In this document: one piece after another, positions 21,890 to 31,859 of the stretch
Position numbering within the stretch: position 1 is the first letter of the stretch
How the letters are laid out: every line of letters begins with the position of its first letter
Source of the DNA: Acanthosepion esculentum
Lineage: Eukaryota > Mollusca > Cephalopoda > Sepiida > Sepiidae
NCBI GenBank assembly: GCA_964036315.1
Contig: OZ038498.1
Location: forward strand, 12,921,850 to 12,985,849
Length of the DNA stretch: 64,000 nucleotides
Direction: 5' to 3'
Position numbers and translations under genes: made by a program
The notes under the pieces: generated by a model
Told to the model about the DNA's origin: nothing
Databases searched by the model: none
What the model saw: only the letters and a program-made list of their open reading frames with translations

Positions 21890-22150
21890 GAAAGACATCG
21901 GAATGACCAACACAAAAACAGAGAATGTCTCATATAGAGAAGATGTAACATTGAAAAGCATAAAGGAAAAAAATTAATTATATTTAATAATTATTTTTAA
22001 TATGTGGAAATCTCCACCCTTTACCTGAAGACGGTCGTAAGACCAGAAACACGTGTTGTAAAACTATGAAAAATAAAGAATAATATTTAAAAAAAAAAAA
22101 AAAACACATTACAACCAAAAAAGTTTGCGGTACCTCTCTTCTTTTTAATA
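21890..22150 (+). repeat. Right terminal repeat of Penelope-like element
   Basis: Inverted partner of 19227-19515. It lies about 800 bases after the PLE stop codon, in the same orientation as the coding region. It contains a hammerhead (22020-22062) followed by AATAAAGAATAATATTTAAA and an A-run, which look like a poly-A signal and tail. Confidence 0.9.
22020..22062 (+). ncRNA. Hammerhead ribozyme in right PLE terminal repeat
   Basis: Stem I is TTTAC (22020-22024) with GTAAA (22058-22062). Core CTGAAGA is at 22025-22031. Helix II is GGTC (22033-22036), loop GTAA, GACC (22041-22044), with a C/A mismatch next to the core. GAAA is at 22046-22049. Stem III is the self-complementary ACACGTGT (22049-22056), which can pair between two copies. 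The predicted cut follows T22057. Hammerheads of this short-stem-III, dimer-favouring kind are established in PLE terminal repeats, and the context here agrees. Confidence 0.72.
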
Positions 22151-22193
22151 TACACACTTTTCTCTCGTTGGAACCATTATAACCAATTCATTT

Positions 22194-22194
22194 C

Positions 22195-22237
<43 letters not shown>

Positions 22238-22263
22238 ACCACTAATATTATCTATCTCATAAA

Positions 22264-22357
<94 letters not shown>

Positions 22358-22413
22358 TAACGATATATAGTTTTTATATATCAACACACCCAGTCGATGA
22401 AGTCCTAAATATC

Positions 22414-22480
<67 letters not shown>
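22194..22480. repeat. (TA)n and (TG)n microsatellite cluster
   Basis: TA runs at 22194-22235, 22263-22278, 22307-22353 and 22422-22478, with a TG run at 22277-22302. The phrase TTGACCACTAATATTATCTA between the first runs duplicates 18852-18872. Confidence 0.93.
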
Positions 22481-22482
<2 letters not shown>

Positions 22483-22920
22483 GGTTATTAAAAAGAATGA
22501 ACCAATTTCATGACGCATTGCATCAGTTCTCACGCTTTGTCATGGAATGAGTCAGTGACCATTTTAAAGAGGAGTTGTCTAAGTTTTGAATGACTGCCAC
22601 AGGGGCGCTGTAGTCGCGTCGTATCTCTGGCAATGTTTAGCCCCCGTTTGCTTACTCTCGGAATGTCGAGTCTTCAGCAAAAATCGTTCTACGTTCTCGA
22701 GTTCACGAAAACAAATACGCTTGTGACGGTGCAGCGTGCTTTTCGAAGGCAATTTGACCTTAATCTGCTCTCTCATTCGACGGTGGTTTAAACAGTTTCC
22801 AGAGAGCGGATGTCTGTGTAAAGGGAAAAAGTCCAGGACGATTACGAATTTCAGAGGAACAAGTGCCGAGAATCCGTGCTGCGTTTGACGGAGTTCACAA
22901 ATCGGGAGATTGCGATCTTT
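22480..22920 (+). pseudogene. Transposase N-terminal fragment (DUF4817-like DNA-binding domain)
   Basis: A terminal-repeat-like start (CAGGGTTATTAAAAAGAATG, 22480) is followed by an ATG at 22663 encoding SLQQKSFYVLEFTKTNTLV and TVQRAFRRQF, a helix-turn-helix region like that of DUF4817 proteins linked to mariner-type transposons. After a +1 shift near 22780 it continues RWFKQFPESGCLCKGKK. Only the N-terminal domain survives, and the fragment is then cut by the SINE at about 22945. The family name is from memory of its sequence style and should be verified. Confidence 0.6.
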
Positions 22921-22944
22921 CAAAGGATTGATAAACCGTAGAAA

Positions 22945-23240
22945 ACGATTATCGTCATATTTATCACAACGTTTTGACCGTTGTACGCTCCGGCCTTCTT
23001 CAGGTAGTTGGTATGTCGAACTGAACCCTTTATTTCGCTCACTGGGGTAGACTGTTCTAGTTCCTCGTGCCATGTTTTAATGGATATCAGTTATCAGTTA
23101 TCTCCTGTTAATTTCCCTCTGAAAGTTCTCCACTGCCCTAACCGGGTATTGAACTCACACTCTTTGGGTCCTCTCACTGGATCTAACCAACGCCTTTATC
23201 CATTGTGCCATTTGTCCTTGTGGAAACCTGTGTATGAATT
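22945..23240 (-). mobile_element. tRNA-headed SINE with hammerhead-like 3' tail, copy 2
   Basis: On the minus strand, the tRNA-like head has an A box TGGCACAATGGA (23210-23199) and a B box GAGTTCAATACC (23156-23145) at normal spacing, which would allow Pol III transcription. The body contains ACTAGAACAGTCTACCCC (also in copy 1). The tail has CTGAAGA (23003-22997), AGGCCGG...CGGTC and AAAACGTTG, i.e. the hammerhead layout with GAAA mutated to AAAA. Just beyond the head (23276-23305, plus strand) lies the sequence that normally follows the hammerhead (ATAAATATGGCGACAAAG), so the unit is bracketed by inverted tail sequences. Confidence 0.7.
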
Positions 23241-23329
23241 TCTAGGTATTATAAACCTAATGTCTTCAGCAACCATAAATATGGCGACAAAGATGAGGAC
23301 AATAGTCCGAATAAATATGGCAACGTCGA

Positions 23330-24480
23330 TCTTATGATTGTTTAAAGTGTCACTCCTTTTTTTCTGAATGAAGAAAATGACTATCACTTCGTAGTAATAA
23401 AAACTCTTATTGCAGGAAAATTTTTACCTATAGCTATGTAATGTTTCATTGAACTATTTTTTACTATAAGTCTGTTTCACTCGACCACAGTGGACGTGTA
23501 TATAGAAATAGAAACATAAATAATATCACACGTAGGAAATCACCATAAAAAGTGACGAGGAAGTGATTCTTATATAAAATTTAAAATGGAATTGACAATG
23601 ATATTGCCGGAAGTGAAATTATATTTTGCCTCCAAAACGGACAAAATTCCATGCATGAAAGGATTCAGGATATCATGACATATGTCGGTAATTACGGTTG
23701 ACCTGACTCATTACATTTGCATAAAATTCTTAAAAGAAATAAATTCATAATTAATTAATTCCATGGACATTCATAGACATTATCTTACAACCACGGTGTT
23801 TGGATTGAAATTATTAAAAATGATTTCATTTTTATTCAGATATTTGTATGCAATATGTACACTACTGAATGGTAAAAAGGAATTACAACGTACTACCCTA
23901 ATTAATTTTAAAAGATACTCAGGTTAGTCAACTTTGTATGTAAATATGTAAATAAACGATCAGATGTAGCCATGATTGCTGTACTTCTTCAAAATACACC
24001 TGATGACGTCAGCAACAAGAGCGATGCTTTAGATAATCAATGAAGCTCACACTCTTCAGTACAGCAATTAGCGGTACATTTGGAAAATATATAAAGAGAT
24101 TATTTTACAAATCAAAGAACTGCACAAGTAGTAATCTTTCATATAGACTACTACACTCACGAAGTGATATAAGAAATTATTACCATCCTATTACAGATGG
24201 AATACAAAAAATGGAGATGATGTTAAATGCTATCTATATATGAAATCTGATGCTGGTTTAGTTCGATTTGTGCTGTACACTCAAGAATGCTTCTTCCTGA
24301 TGTCAAATAATCTTAGAATCGTTGATGATTTCATTTCTTTAACACAATAAGGAAGCATGTCTCAAATGAGAAAAGCTTGAAGATGACTGTCAATGTGATT
24401 TAGTGACATCATTGACGATCGGCACCAGAGGTTCCTTTCCAAATAAAATAGCACAAACGCGGGATATATCATTCAGAAGA
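23330..24480. other. AT-rich non-coding stretch
   Basis: Small open frames only, and no recognisable domain or repeat. Confidence 0.5.
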
Positions 24481-24600
24481 TTTGGGAGTGGGTGCTTTTG
24501 GTGTGCGCCTAAAGGGCGTCTACTGCATTTTGTCTTTCACAAGTTGTAAGACACTACATTTTGGCGACGAGGATAACCGAGAGACATTCAAGAAAGGGCT
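24481..24600 (+). other. Possible LTR end with primer-binding site
   Basis: TAAGACACTACA is followed by TTTTGGCGACGAGGATAACC (24559 onward). TGGCGACGAGGA directly after an LTR ending in CA is the usual start of the internal region in many Gypsy retrotransposons. No partner LTR was found, so this may be an LTR fragment. Confidence 0.35.
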
Positions 24601-24940
24601 AATTTTATTGAAAAAAAATACACAAAAAGAAATTTAACAGAATGTCCCACACACATATCCAGCGTGCAACGACGAACACACCACGTGCAGGAGATGACAG
24701 AAATTAATGGAAAAATTGGCTATGTGCGTTAGACATCAAAAAGTACAAGAATAGATATATTTATTACTGTATAATAATACAATAATTGTGGCACATGGCC
24801 AAAAGGAGAAGTGCGGAGATGCTGGCCTTCGCTAACTATCCTATTCCTAGTTAATCACGATCATGACCCATTCATCCAATACAAGTGATCCATTTACCAC
24901 AAGAACTCATTCATCACCATTCAATCCTTCATATACCACA

Positions 24941-25696
24941 CTAGCAGCATCGCCCGGCGTTGCCCGTGCTTGATTCAAAAATCGTACGACTCATACAGCA
25001 ATCGCTATCACTTGACTTAAAATATTTTTTGCCCTTCCGTGCCTTTAAAGGAGTGCCCTTTGCCGTGCTGATGTTGCTACATGCCTTACTTCTTGCCTAT
25101 CTCACACTGCGATTTTTTTCTAAGCTCTATACTAAACATTAAATCTGTTACGAAAAAAGAACTAAACAAAATGATCACAAAACGATCAGCTTTAAAAAAG
25201 GACTCGTAACCGGAAAAACCGAATGAAAAAGAATGTTAACAACAAATAATTTTTCACACCCAACCCAGTTCTGCGGAATCAGAATCAACGTTGAGTTTAA
25301 GCAAGCGAATGAGCCAATTGGAGTAAAGTGCCATGCAGATTTAAATTTTTCCCACTTGTGACGAATGCAGCTATCGATTTTTTTGCATTCGTGTCAGTCA
25401 ACTGTTGACTCTCACGCTGGCCAATAGAATCTTCCTGCCTATTCGTGGCAGCCAGCTATAGGCTCTCACTCTGGCCAGTAGAAAATGGCCGCAAACTACA
25501 TGAAAACTGCCGTAGAAGCATGAAAAATCGATTATTTCCACTTTCGATGGGAGTTGGGAAATGCAAAGTCGGTCTTAACCTCTGTACTAACTTGGAGCAT
25601 GTGCATGTAAATTTTGGTGCAAATCCGTCGAAAATTGCGGCCGTGCATTCGTTACACACGCACGGCCGCGCGCATCCTGCCTTTTATAGATAGAGA
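24941..25696 (-). mobile_element. Non-autonomous Helitron, copy A
   Basis: On the minus strand it starts TCTCTATCTATAAAAGGCAG after an A (25697) and ends CTAG before a T (24940), the A|T insertion and TC...CTRR ends expected of Helitrons. Near the 3' end, GCACGGGCAACGCCGGGC can form a short hairpin, as required for Helitron termination. It aligns over its whole length with the plus-strand copy at 62123-62973. No Rep/helicase is encoded. Confidence 0.8.
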
Positions 25697-25776
25697 TACT
25701 CACCGAGGGAACCTACAAAAAGAACAAGAATAAAAAGGCAACGATCCTTCATTATTCTGTTTATGATATTAACTAC

Positions 25777-25899
25777 TGTAATGGGATTGGTTTAGCTAAT
25801 AGGTAATTAGCATAAAGAGAGCTATAATTATAGCTCACGGTCAACTTTGAGTCAATGTACGTAGAATATCTACGGCGACTAAGTTTGATCATCATAACA
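25777..25899 (+). repeat. 5' LTR of decayed Gypsy element
   Basis: Begins TGTAATGGGATTGGTTTAGC and ends CATCATAACA. It matches 28374-28460 plus 28942-28980 (TGTAATGGGACTGGTTCAGC ... CATCATAAC). The internal region starts with AAATGGCATCG, a decayed relative of a TGGCGACG-type primer-binding site. At about 123 bases it is short for an LTR. Confidence 0.7.
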
Positions 25900-28373
25900 A
25901 AATGGCATCGCCTTACGGAGGTCTGTTGAACACAAAAGAACTTGAAGACATAAAGATTTGGATAAAATTATTTGAGGGCTTGTATCAGAATAAAAAAGTT
26001 ACAAGATGACCAAACACCTGAAAGGCAGAAATAAATCACAGATTTATTTTTGGCCACTGTGGTATGCGAAGCCATTAGGCAGATTTCGTTATTGACTTAC
26101 CCGGCTGAAATTGAAAACTTAACATTCATGGAAGACAAATAATTCTGAGAAATTTTCAACAATAGAAAAGATTGCTCATAGCCGAACCCGACCAAATTCT
26201 TAGCATAGTGACGAGAATTTGGGCAGCCTATGAGGCAATATCTAAGAAGGTTAAGAGATACCAGCAGATATTGTGGATTTCATGAATTAGGACAACAACG
26301 AATAAGCACAAAGGAAGAATTAATTCAACTCTGATTGGTAGAAGGACTGTACAACACCTTCCATAGGGTAAACATTTTAGAGAGGTTACAGACAAAACAA
26401 ATGACTTTAGTAGCTTGTATTGACTTTATACAACAGGAGGAGGTAATTGAAAAATTTAATACAAATGAAAACCAACCCGAGCTTATGGACACATTTGCGA
26501 TAAAGAGAACGATGATAAAATGCAGATATTGCAACTGTAAACATGAATCAAAGAGAGATAAATGTCCAGCATTGGGACATATATGTAATAAGTACAAAAA
26601 GAAAAATCACTTTCAAGTCGTATGTAGATCGCGAGATACTAATTTAAAAACTGTCGAAATAATATACAACGATGTAAAAAAAAAAAAAGTCAAACAAACG
26701 TTTTTTTTTATTTTCAATAGAAAGGAGAAACAGAAAGAACACCTTCCCGAATATTAAATTAAATGGTGTAGACTTCAAAATGCAACTGGAAGCGAAATGA
26801 TCCTTATTCCGAAAAATTTGGGGGAACAATTATCGAAACCAAATTTAAAGAGAAGTTTAGTAAGATTAAGAGTTTGATGGAACGTATAGAAATATTAGGA
26901 TCCATTTAAGGCACTTTTGAAACAAAAAATAGATTTCAATACGTCACTATTATGGTCATACACTGTATACAAAGTCGCGGTTGAGTAGGAACTGATTTGA
27001 TAAATATTAATAGCACATGTTTGCTTAATGCTATGGATACGGCAAATCTCGAAACTGGGAGATTAAAAAAAAATTATAAAGCGAGCCTTAAGTTAAAAAG
27101 AAACATCAATCCATTGTATTTTGAAAGGCGTGGGATTTCCACATATAAAGCCAATGGTAGTTGATAAGCTACGAAAAATGGTGGAAGAAGGCATGTAGAA
27201 CCTGGAAGCAGCAAATAGGCATCGCCTATTGTGGTTTTAAGAAAACCTGATGGTGATTTGAGATATTGTGGAGGCAGGTGTAAATAAGATTTTTTTGGAT
27301 TCCTACCCTATTCCAAACATAAAAAAAAACATACTACATTCTATTTTTTCAAGAAAGTGAGTTAAGCAATAATCTAATGCATATTGTTACATAGGTACCT
27401 CCAATAATTCGTTAAAAAAATCAGTATAGCATAATGATAAAAGGTCCCAAACTTAATAAAAACAAAGTTTCATGGTTAAAATGTTTATGTTATTATTAAG
27501 AGGAAAGAACAGAGTATTTTTTTTAATTTTTTTTAAAATTTTCCTTTTTTCTAACACGTTCTAAATTTGGGTCAAAAATCTGTTTTTTTTTTTTTTTTAA
27601 AGACTTGTGGTCATCGCCATTTTTTTTTAGTGTAGCAGTTTCGGAGGAAACCCATTAATTTGGAAATTCTTACAAAAATCAAATAATTGTCTAATTTAAA
27701 TGAAACTTTCAGGACGTATTCAAAAATGAATTAATTTATTCTTTAAATTGTCTTGCAATATTTTACGAAAATTTATTTTAAAAAATGCGTACCACCAAAA
27801 TCAAATAGATGACGAATTTAAGGAAATGACAACACAAACTCCCCCATAGGTTTACTTAGATGGATCCGCTTACCATTTAGCAAGAAAAGATTGAAACTTT
27901 CCGACCCAAATTATTGTTGAGTTACAGAATGATATGACATGTTGACAGATCAGAGATCCGGTCTGTATTAATTGGAAGACAGGTTACAGCTCCATTAACC
28001 ATGTGTTACTCTATTAATGAAAACTTATGGCACAAAAGAAATAAAGAAAATGAACAAGAAAAGGTGAATTTCATAATAAAAAAAGGATACAACACGGCGT
28101 ATGCAGACCAGTTAAGAGTGAGCCAAAATTAGAAGGAAGTACAAAGCGAAGCTAGTTTGAATGACTATGTAGATGAACAAGAAAGCAGGACAGAAGAATA
28201 AATGGAAGATCAACGTTTTCGGAAGACTTGGAGTACGAAACATGGGACACTGAGAATAAAAGAACTAAATCAATGCCCCCCCATAACGATAAATACTCGT
28301 GAAAGCAGTGGGAGGGAATGTAAGAGAAACTGTAGATCCACGCAGGGCGTGAAACCAAAAAGATTGAGGGAGA
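25900..28373 (+). pseudogene. Decayed Gypsy retrotransposon internal region (gag zinc fingers, pol traces)
   Basis: 26335-26757 encodes a gag-like stretch ending in two zinc knuckles (CRYCNCKHESKRDKCP and CNKYKKKNHFQVVC), as in Gypsy elements of the Mag/K02A2.6-like type; nucleic-acid packaging is their known role. At 27117-27330 RT remnants read VLKGVGFPHIKPMVVDKLRK and VNKIFLDSYPIPNI, matching the start of a Gypsy RT. Most RT, RNase H and integrase are gone, replaced by a T-rich segment (27470-27640). Near 28330 a RETVDPRR-like phrase resembles the C-terminus of Gypsy pol, and GATTGAGGGAGA before the 3' LTR is a polypurine tract. Stops and frameshifts are numerous. Confidence 0.65.
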
Positions 28374-28980
28374 TGTAATGGGACTGGTTCAGCGAATAAG
28401 TAATTAGCATAAAGAGAGCATAACTAAAGCTGACGGGCAACTTTCAGTCAGTGTACATAGATTGGTTTGGTTTACGGCATATCACCCTCAATGGGTCATT
28501 TAATGCCGACAAGTTTTTTTTTTCTGGTAATATTTTTGTTTTGCAAAAATCCATTTCTGTGTATATTTTTTCCTCAAAAATATATAGCTGGTAATATTTT
28601 TTTTTTAAAAACGTACAGCTGGCAACATTATTTTTTCAAAAACGTATTATCAGAGGCCTTGCTGTTGGACGTAGTTTATCGTCTTATCCAGGACGTGGAT
28701 GTATTTTATTGTCATACCTAGGACGAGATCTGGATTTGGGGGTTAACTATTTGCCCATAGCTGGGACCCTAACAGGTGCTACCACCCCGGGTCAGGGTGA
28801 ACCTGGAAGCACCAGCAATTAAGAGATGGTTCCACGCTCCTCAAAACCTCCTGATCAGAGGCCTTGCTGTTGGGCGTAGTTTATCGTCTTACCCAGGACG
28901 CGGATGTAGTTTATTGTCTTACCCAGGACGGAGTGTACATGGAAAATCTTCGGCTACTAAGTTTGATCATCATAACGACC
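28374..28980 (+). repeat. 3' LTR of Gypsy element, split by an insertion
   Basis: The first part (28374-28460) matches the 5' LTR up to ...TGTACATAG and the second part (28942-28980) continues with AAAATCTTCGGCTACTAAGT, corresponding to AATATCTACGGCGACTAAGT in the 5' LTR. The sequence between is absent from the 5' LTR. Confidence 0.7.
28461..28931. mobile_element. 471-bp insertion in the 3' LTR containing 30-bp satellite units
   Basis: AGTGTACATAG (28450-28460) and AGTGTACATGG (28932-28942) flank it as a probable 10-11 bp target-site duplication. Inside are T-rich stretches, two direct copies of CAGAGGCCTTGCTGTTGGAC (28651, 28855 with one change) each leading into GTAGTTTATCGTCTTA.CCAG, and units of the same 30-bp motif that forms the array at 52.4-54.0 kb. 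The class of transposon is not identified. Confidence 0.6.
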
Positions 28981-29945
28981 ACAGCTTTACAGACAAATAA
29001 CAAAGGAACTGGTACAAGGCAACTCATAAAAGGCGGGGAGGTTCCGGTAGAATAGGAGAGAATAAAAGAATCCCTCAAGGAATATTTCCTATGAAATATT
29101 CAAATGACCTTGCAAAGCTCAGAAGAGTATGCATGCATACTACACGAACACTAGCTGCGAATAGCGAGTTTCGTAAATCCGAGAGCCAAATTCTAGCACA
29201 AAATTTAGGGCTGTTTTTCTCGGATTAGAAGGAATGGTCTTCAAGAAAATTGCACGCTAAAATATCTTGTACGTGATGCAATGGACATGAAAATCACAGA
29301 CGCCAGTGTCACAGAAATAGAAAAAGAAAACCTGACAGATGCCTTGGAAACGCCCAACTCTCAGCGAAGAGAAAGAAACAGAAATCCCAGAAAAATAAAA
29401 ATAAAAGTGGAATATAAAAAAAATTATGATTAGAAAATATTTAGAGGAGAAAGGAAATTGAGTAACACGTAAAAAGGAGAAAAATTAAAATTAACTTAGC
29501 GACAAAATGTTCGCATGTACATTTCCTGGAAGGAAAATGGATAGATGTGTTTTCTTTAAAGAGGTTTCATTGATTTAAACTTAGAAAAGCTTATGTATTA
29601 TTATTCATGGCGTAAGGAATAGTAAGACCTTTTCGTATCTTGGATTTGAATATATTTTTGTATATCATTTAGATATACAAGTAAAGTAAAAAAAAAAGTT
29701 GAATATTTGTTTGCAAAAGAGTTCATTTTTAAGCTAATTTTTTTGTTTTCATTTTTACACGAGTAAATGTCAAATTGGTTTAATCGAGTGCAAAACAGTT
29801 TTATTTGAATATTAAATTCAAACTATTTATGTCAATGCATGAATTGCATATGAATATATCATTCAAATTGTAAATGTTTTTGCATTTATTTTTTAACAAG
29901 ACAACAAAAGGTGTATTCTAATCATGTTGAATTATATTTTTCAAA
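28981..29945. other. Non-coding stretch with possible retroelement C-terminus
   Basis: One piece near 29260-29430 reads YLVRDAMDMKITDASVTEIE and then SQRRERNRNPRKIKIK before a stop, in the style of the basic C-terminus of LTR-retrotransposon polyproteins. Too little remains to classify it. The remainder is AT-rich. Confidence 0.35.
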
Positions 29946-30287
29946 CTAGCAGTATAACCCGACTTCGACCGGGTCTTTCATTACTGGGAATTTTTACCGT
30001 TCAATTGGAGCAGTTTAAATTTAAAGTCAGCCCTCCCCAAAATCAATATTAGTAACAACAATTGTGTGCAACTGAGGCACATCCCCAAATGGGGGGGTTA
30101 ACAATTCGAATGGGGGAGTGACCCTGAAAAGTGCCGTTTTTGCGTTCTCAATCTTGTTTTAGCCTCACGCACAGCAGCAATTGAAGAGGCGTTTCTCCTC
30201 AGCTGTTGAGTCGTTTGATCAGCAGTTTCAGTCTCACGCGCAGAAGCGTTCGGATGAAAACTGTGGAAACTCATAAACAACATCCGA

Positions 30288-30319
<32 letters not shown>

Positions 30320-30340
30320 TTTGAGAATTATAGCAATAGA
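29946..30340 (-). mobile_element. Non-autonomous Helitron, second family, copy C
   Basis: The minus strand starts TCTATTGCTATAATTCTCAA after A (30341) and ends TACTGCTAG before T (29945 reads A on plus). The 3' hairpin is ACCCGGTCGAAGTCGGGT, followed by 11 bases to the CTAG end, a textbook Helitron terminus. A (TG)n run follows the 5' end. A short frame (NASARETETADQTTQQLRR) resembles the Arg/Ala/Glu-rich repeats seen upstream of Helitron Rep proteins; this is suggestive only. Confidence 0.8.
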
Positions 30341-30424
30341 TAATATTATTGTAATAATTTAAACTATTTATTTTTATTCAAGTTTTTATGAAAGATATAT
30401 ATCCAAGAACAGATCAGTCCGGCA

Positions 30425-30660
30425 GTAATGTGCCATGCGTGATACATGCTTAGGCACATCAGGTATCTTTCGATACATGACTGACGAGGCATATTTTTCC
30501 CGCAGTAGGTTGCCATTTCTTTCTGCGGTAGACCAGTTGACATCCAAGGCTATAGAACCCGATCTGTCCTCCTATTTAGCCATAGCTGTGGTGGGTGGGG
30601 AAGAAGAGGATTCATGCCTTTCCCAAGAGTATTAGCACATAAGTGAATGTAATGGATTTG
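30425..30660 (-). repeat. SINE body, copy 2 (first of a tandem pair)
   Basis: On the minus strand it shares with 2530-2700 and with 30661-30900 the phrases GCAGAAAGAAATGGCAAC, CTACTGCGGGAAAAA, GTCATGTATCGAAAGATAC and the terminal CGCATGGC. The second copy follows immediately, each unit bounded by a GCTAATAC.CTT..G segment. Confidence 0.75.
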
Positions 30661-30975
30661 ACTGGAAAGTCACTCAGTCAGTTATCTGCCATGCGTGATA
30701 CACACTTAGGCGATCATGTATCTTTTGATACATGACTGATGAGGTAGATTTTTTCCCGCAGTAGGTTGCCATTTCTTTCTGCGGTAGACCGGCTGCCATC
30801 CAAGGCTATAGAATCCAGTCTGTCCTGCTATTTACCCATAGCTGGAGGGAGAAGAAGGATTAATACCTTTCCTAAGGGTATTAGCACGTAAGTGTATGTA
30901 ATGGATTCGACTGGAATTCGAATTCCGATTCCTCAATCCCAGCCACTCTCCATTACCCCACCGTGCCTCCTCAAG
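30661..30975 (-). mobile_element. tRNA-headed SINE, tandem copy with head
   Basis: On the minus strand a tRNA-like head is visible: GGCACGGTGGGGTAATGG (A-box region, about 30966-30949) and GAATTCGAATTCC (B box, about 30927-30915), then the body shared with 30425-30660 and 2530-2700, ending CAGTCAGTTATCTGCCATGC reversed at 30675-30700. I infer a Pol III-derived SINE family distinct from the hammerhead-tailed one. Whether it carries a known cephalopod SINE central domain needs a database comparison. Confidence 0.6.
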
Positions 30976-31104
30976 GACAGATAGTAAATAGTAAAACGTT
31001 GCTGAGAGTTATAATGGACAGGAAGTAGTGGAGAACCGTTGTTGCCAGCAATTTGGACTCAAAACCGGTACTGAAGAATTATTTATCAAACAAAATAGTT
31101 TCAT

Positions 31105-31192
31105 TGAAATCGGATGAAAACTGTGGAAACAACATTCGATCACACACACACTTGCATACACACACACAAATTTTGAGAATTATAGATATAGA
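31105..31192 (-). repeat. Helitron 5'-end fragment, second family
   Basis: The minus strand from 31192 reads TCTATATCTATAATTCTCAA, a TG-rich segment and then GATCGAATGTTGTTTCCACA, matching the first about 90 bases of the Helitron at 29946-30340. No matching 3' end was found upstream. Confidence 0.65.
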
Positions 31193-31424
31193 TGCTTATA
31201 CACTCAAAGAAAATTATTTAATTGAAGCAAATAATTATTCAAAGTAAGAATATCAATTTCTTTATTTTTAGGTGTAAGTTGTAAAATAATCGAATATAGA
31301 TCGTATATTTTCTACTTATGAGATTAAAAGCTTTATAATCTAGCTAGTTTATTAATAAATGCAAAAGATAGGTTACTTGCATTATTTACATTATTGGGAC
31401 TGTTATCCTCATCTTCATTACCAT

Positions 31425-31745
31425 ATTCACAACATTTCGGCCATTGTACGCTATGGCCTTCTTCCTCAAGGACACATGACCCAATGGATAAAGACTTTGG
31501 TTAAATCCAGTGATTAGACCGAAAGAATTGTGAGTTCAATACCAGTCTACAGCAGAGGTGAACAGAAAAACTTGTAGATTTGAGTTAAAGGGAAACTACA
31601 GAGAGAACCGGAAGAGGCATGTCATGTGGAATTAGGACAATCTATCCCGGTGGACAAAATAAATGGTTCGTTTCGAAATTCTAATCATCTGACGAAGGAC
31701 GGAGCTTAGAACGGCTGAAACGTTGTGAATATATCAGTAAAGAGG
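31425..31745 (+). mobile_element. tRNA-headed SINE with hammerhead-like 3' tail, copy 3
   Basis: The head has an A box at 31475-31487 (ATGACCCAATGGA) and a B box at 31532-31543 (GAGTTCAATACC). The body has CAATCTATCCCGGTGGAC, the counterpart of AGTCTACCCCAGTGAACG in copy 1. The tail has CTGACGA (31689-31695), a GC-rich middle and GAAACGTTG (31717-31725). Immediately before the head (31431-31465) lies an inverted copy of the tail (minus strand GGCCGAAATGTTGTGAATAT), so the SINE is flanked by facing hammerhead segments. Confidence 0.65.
31686..31732 (+). ncRNA. Hammerhead-like core in SINE tail
   Basis: CTGACGA and GAAA are both intact (31689-31695 and 31717-31720), followed by ACGTTG as in copy 1. 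The helix II arms are diverged (AGGACGG / ACGGCT), so a stable fold is doubtful. Confidence 0.4.
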
Positions 31746-31859
31746 AGTATAACAGTATATCATAATATCTCATCTCAGAGAAGTAGAGATTTGACTAATG
31801 CAATATCCCATATCTGAATAAATTATTTATCATTTTGCTTTCTAATTTGAGTTCCTTAA

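Noticed and set aside
23140..23215. Candidate tRNA gene on the minus strand
   Set aside because: A and B boxes are present, but the cloverleaf does not close and the sequence continues into a SINE body and tail.
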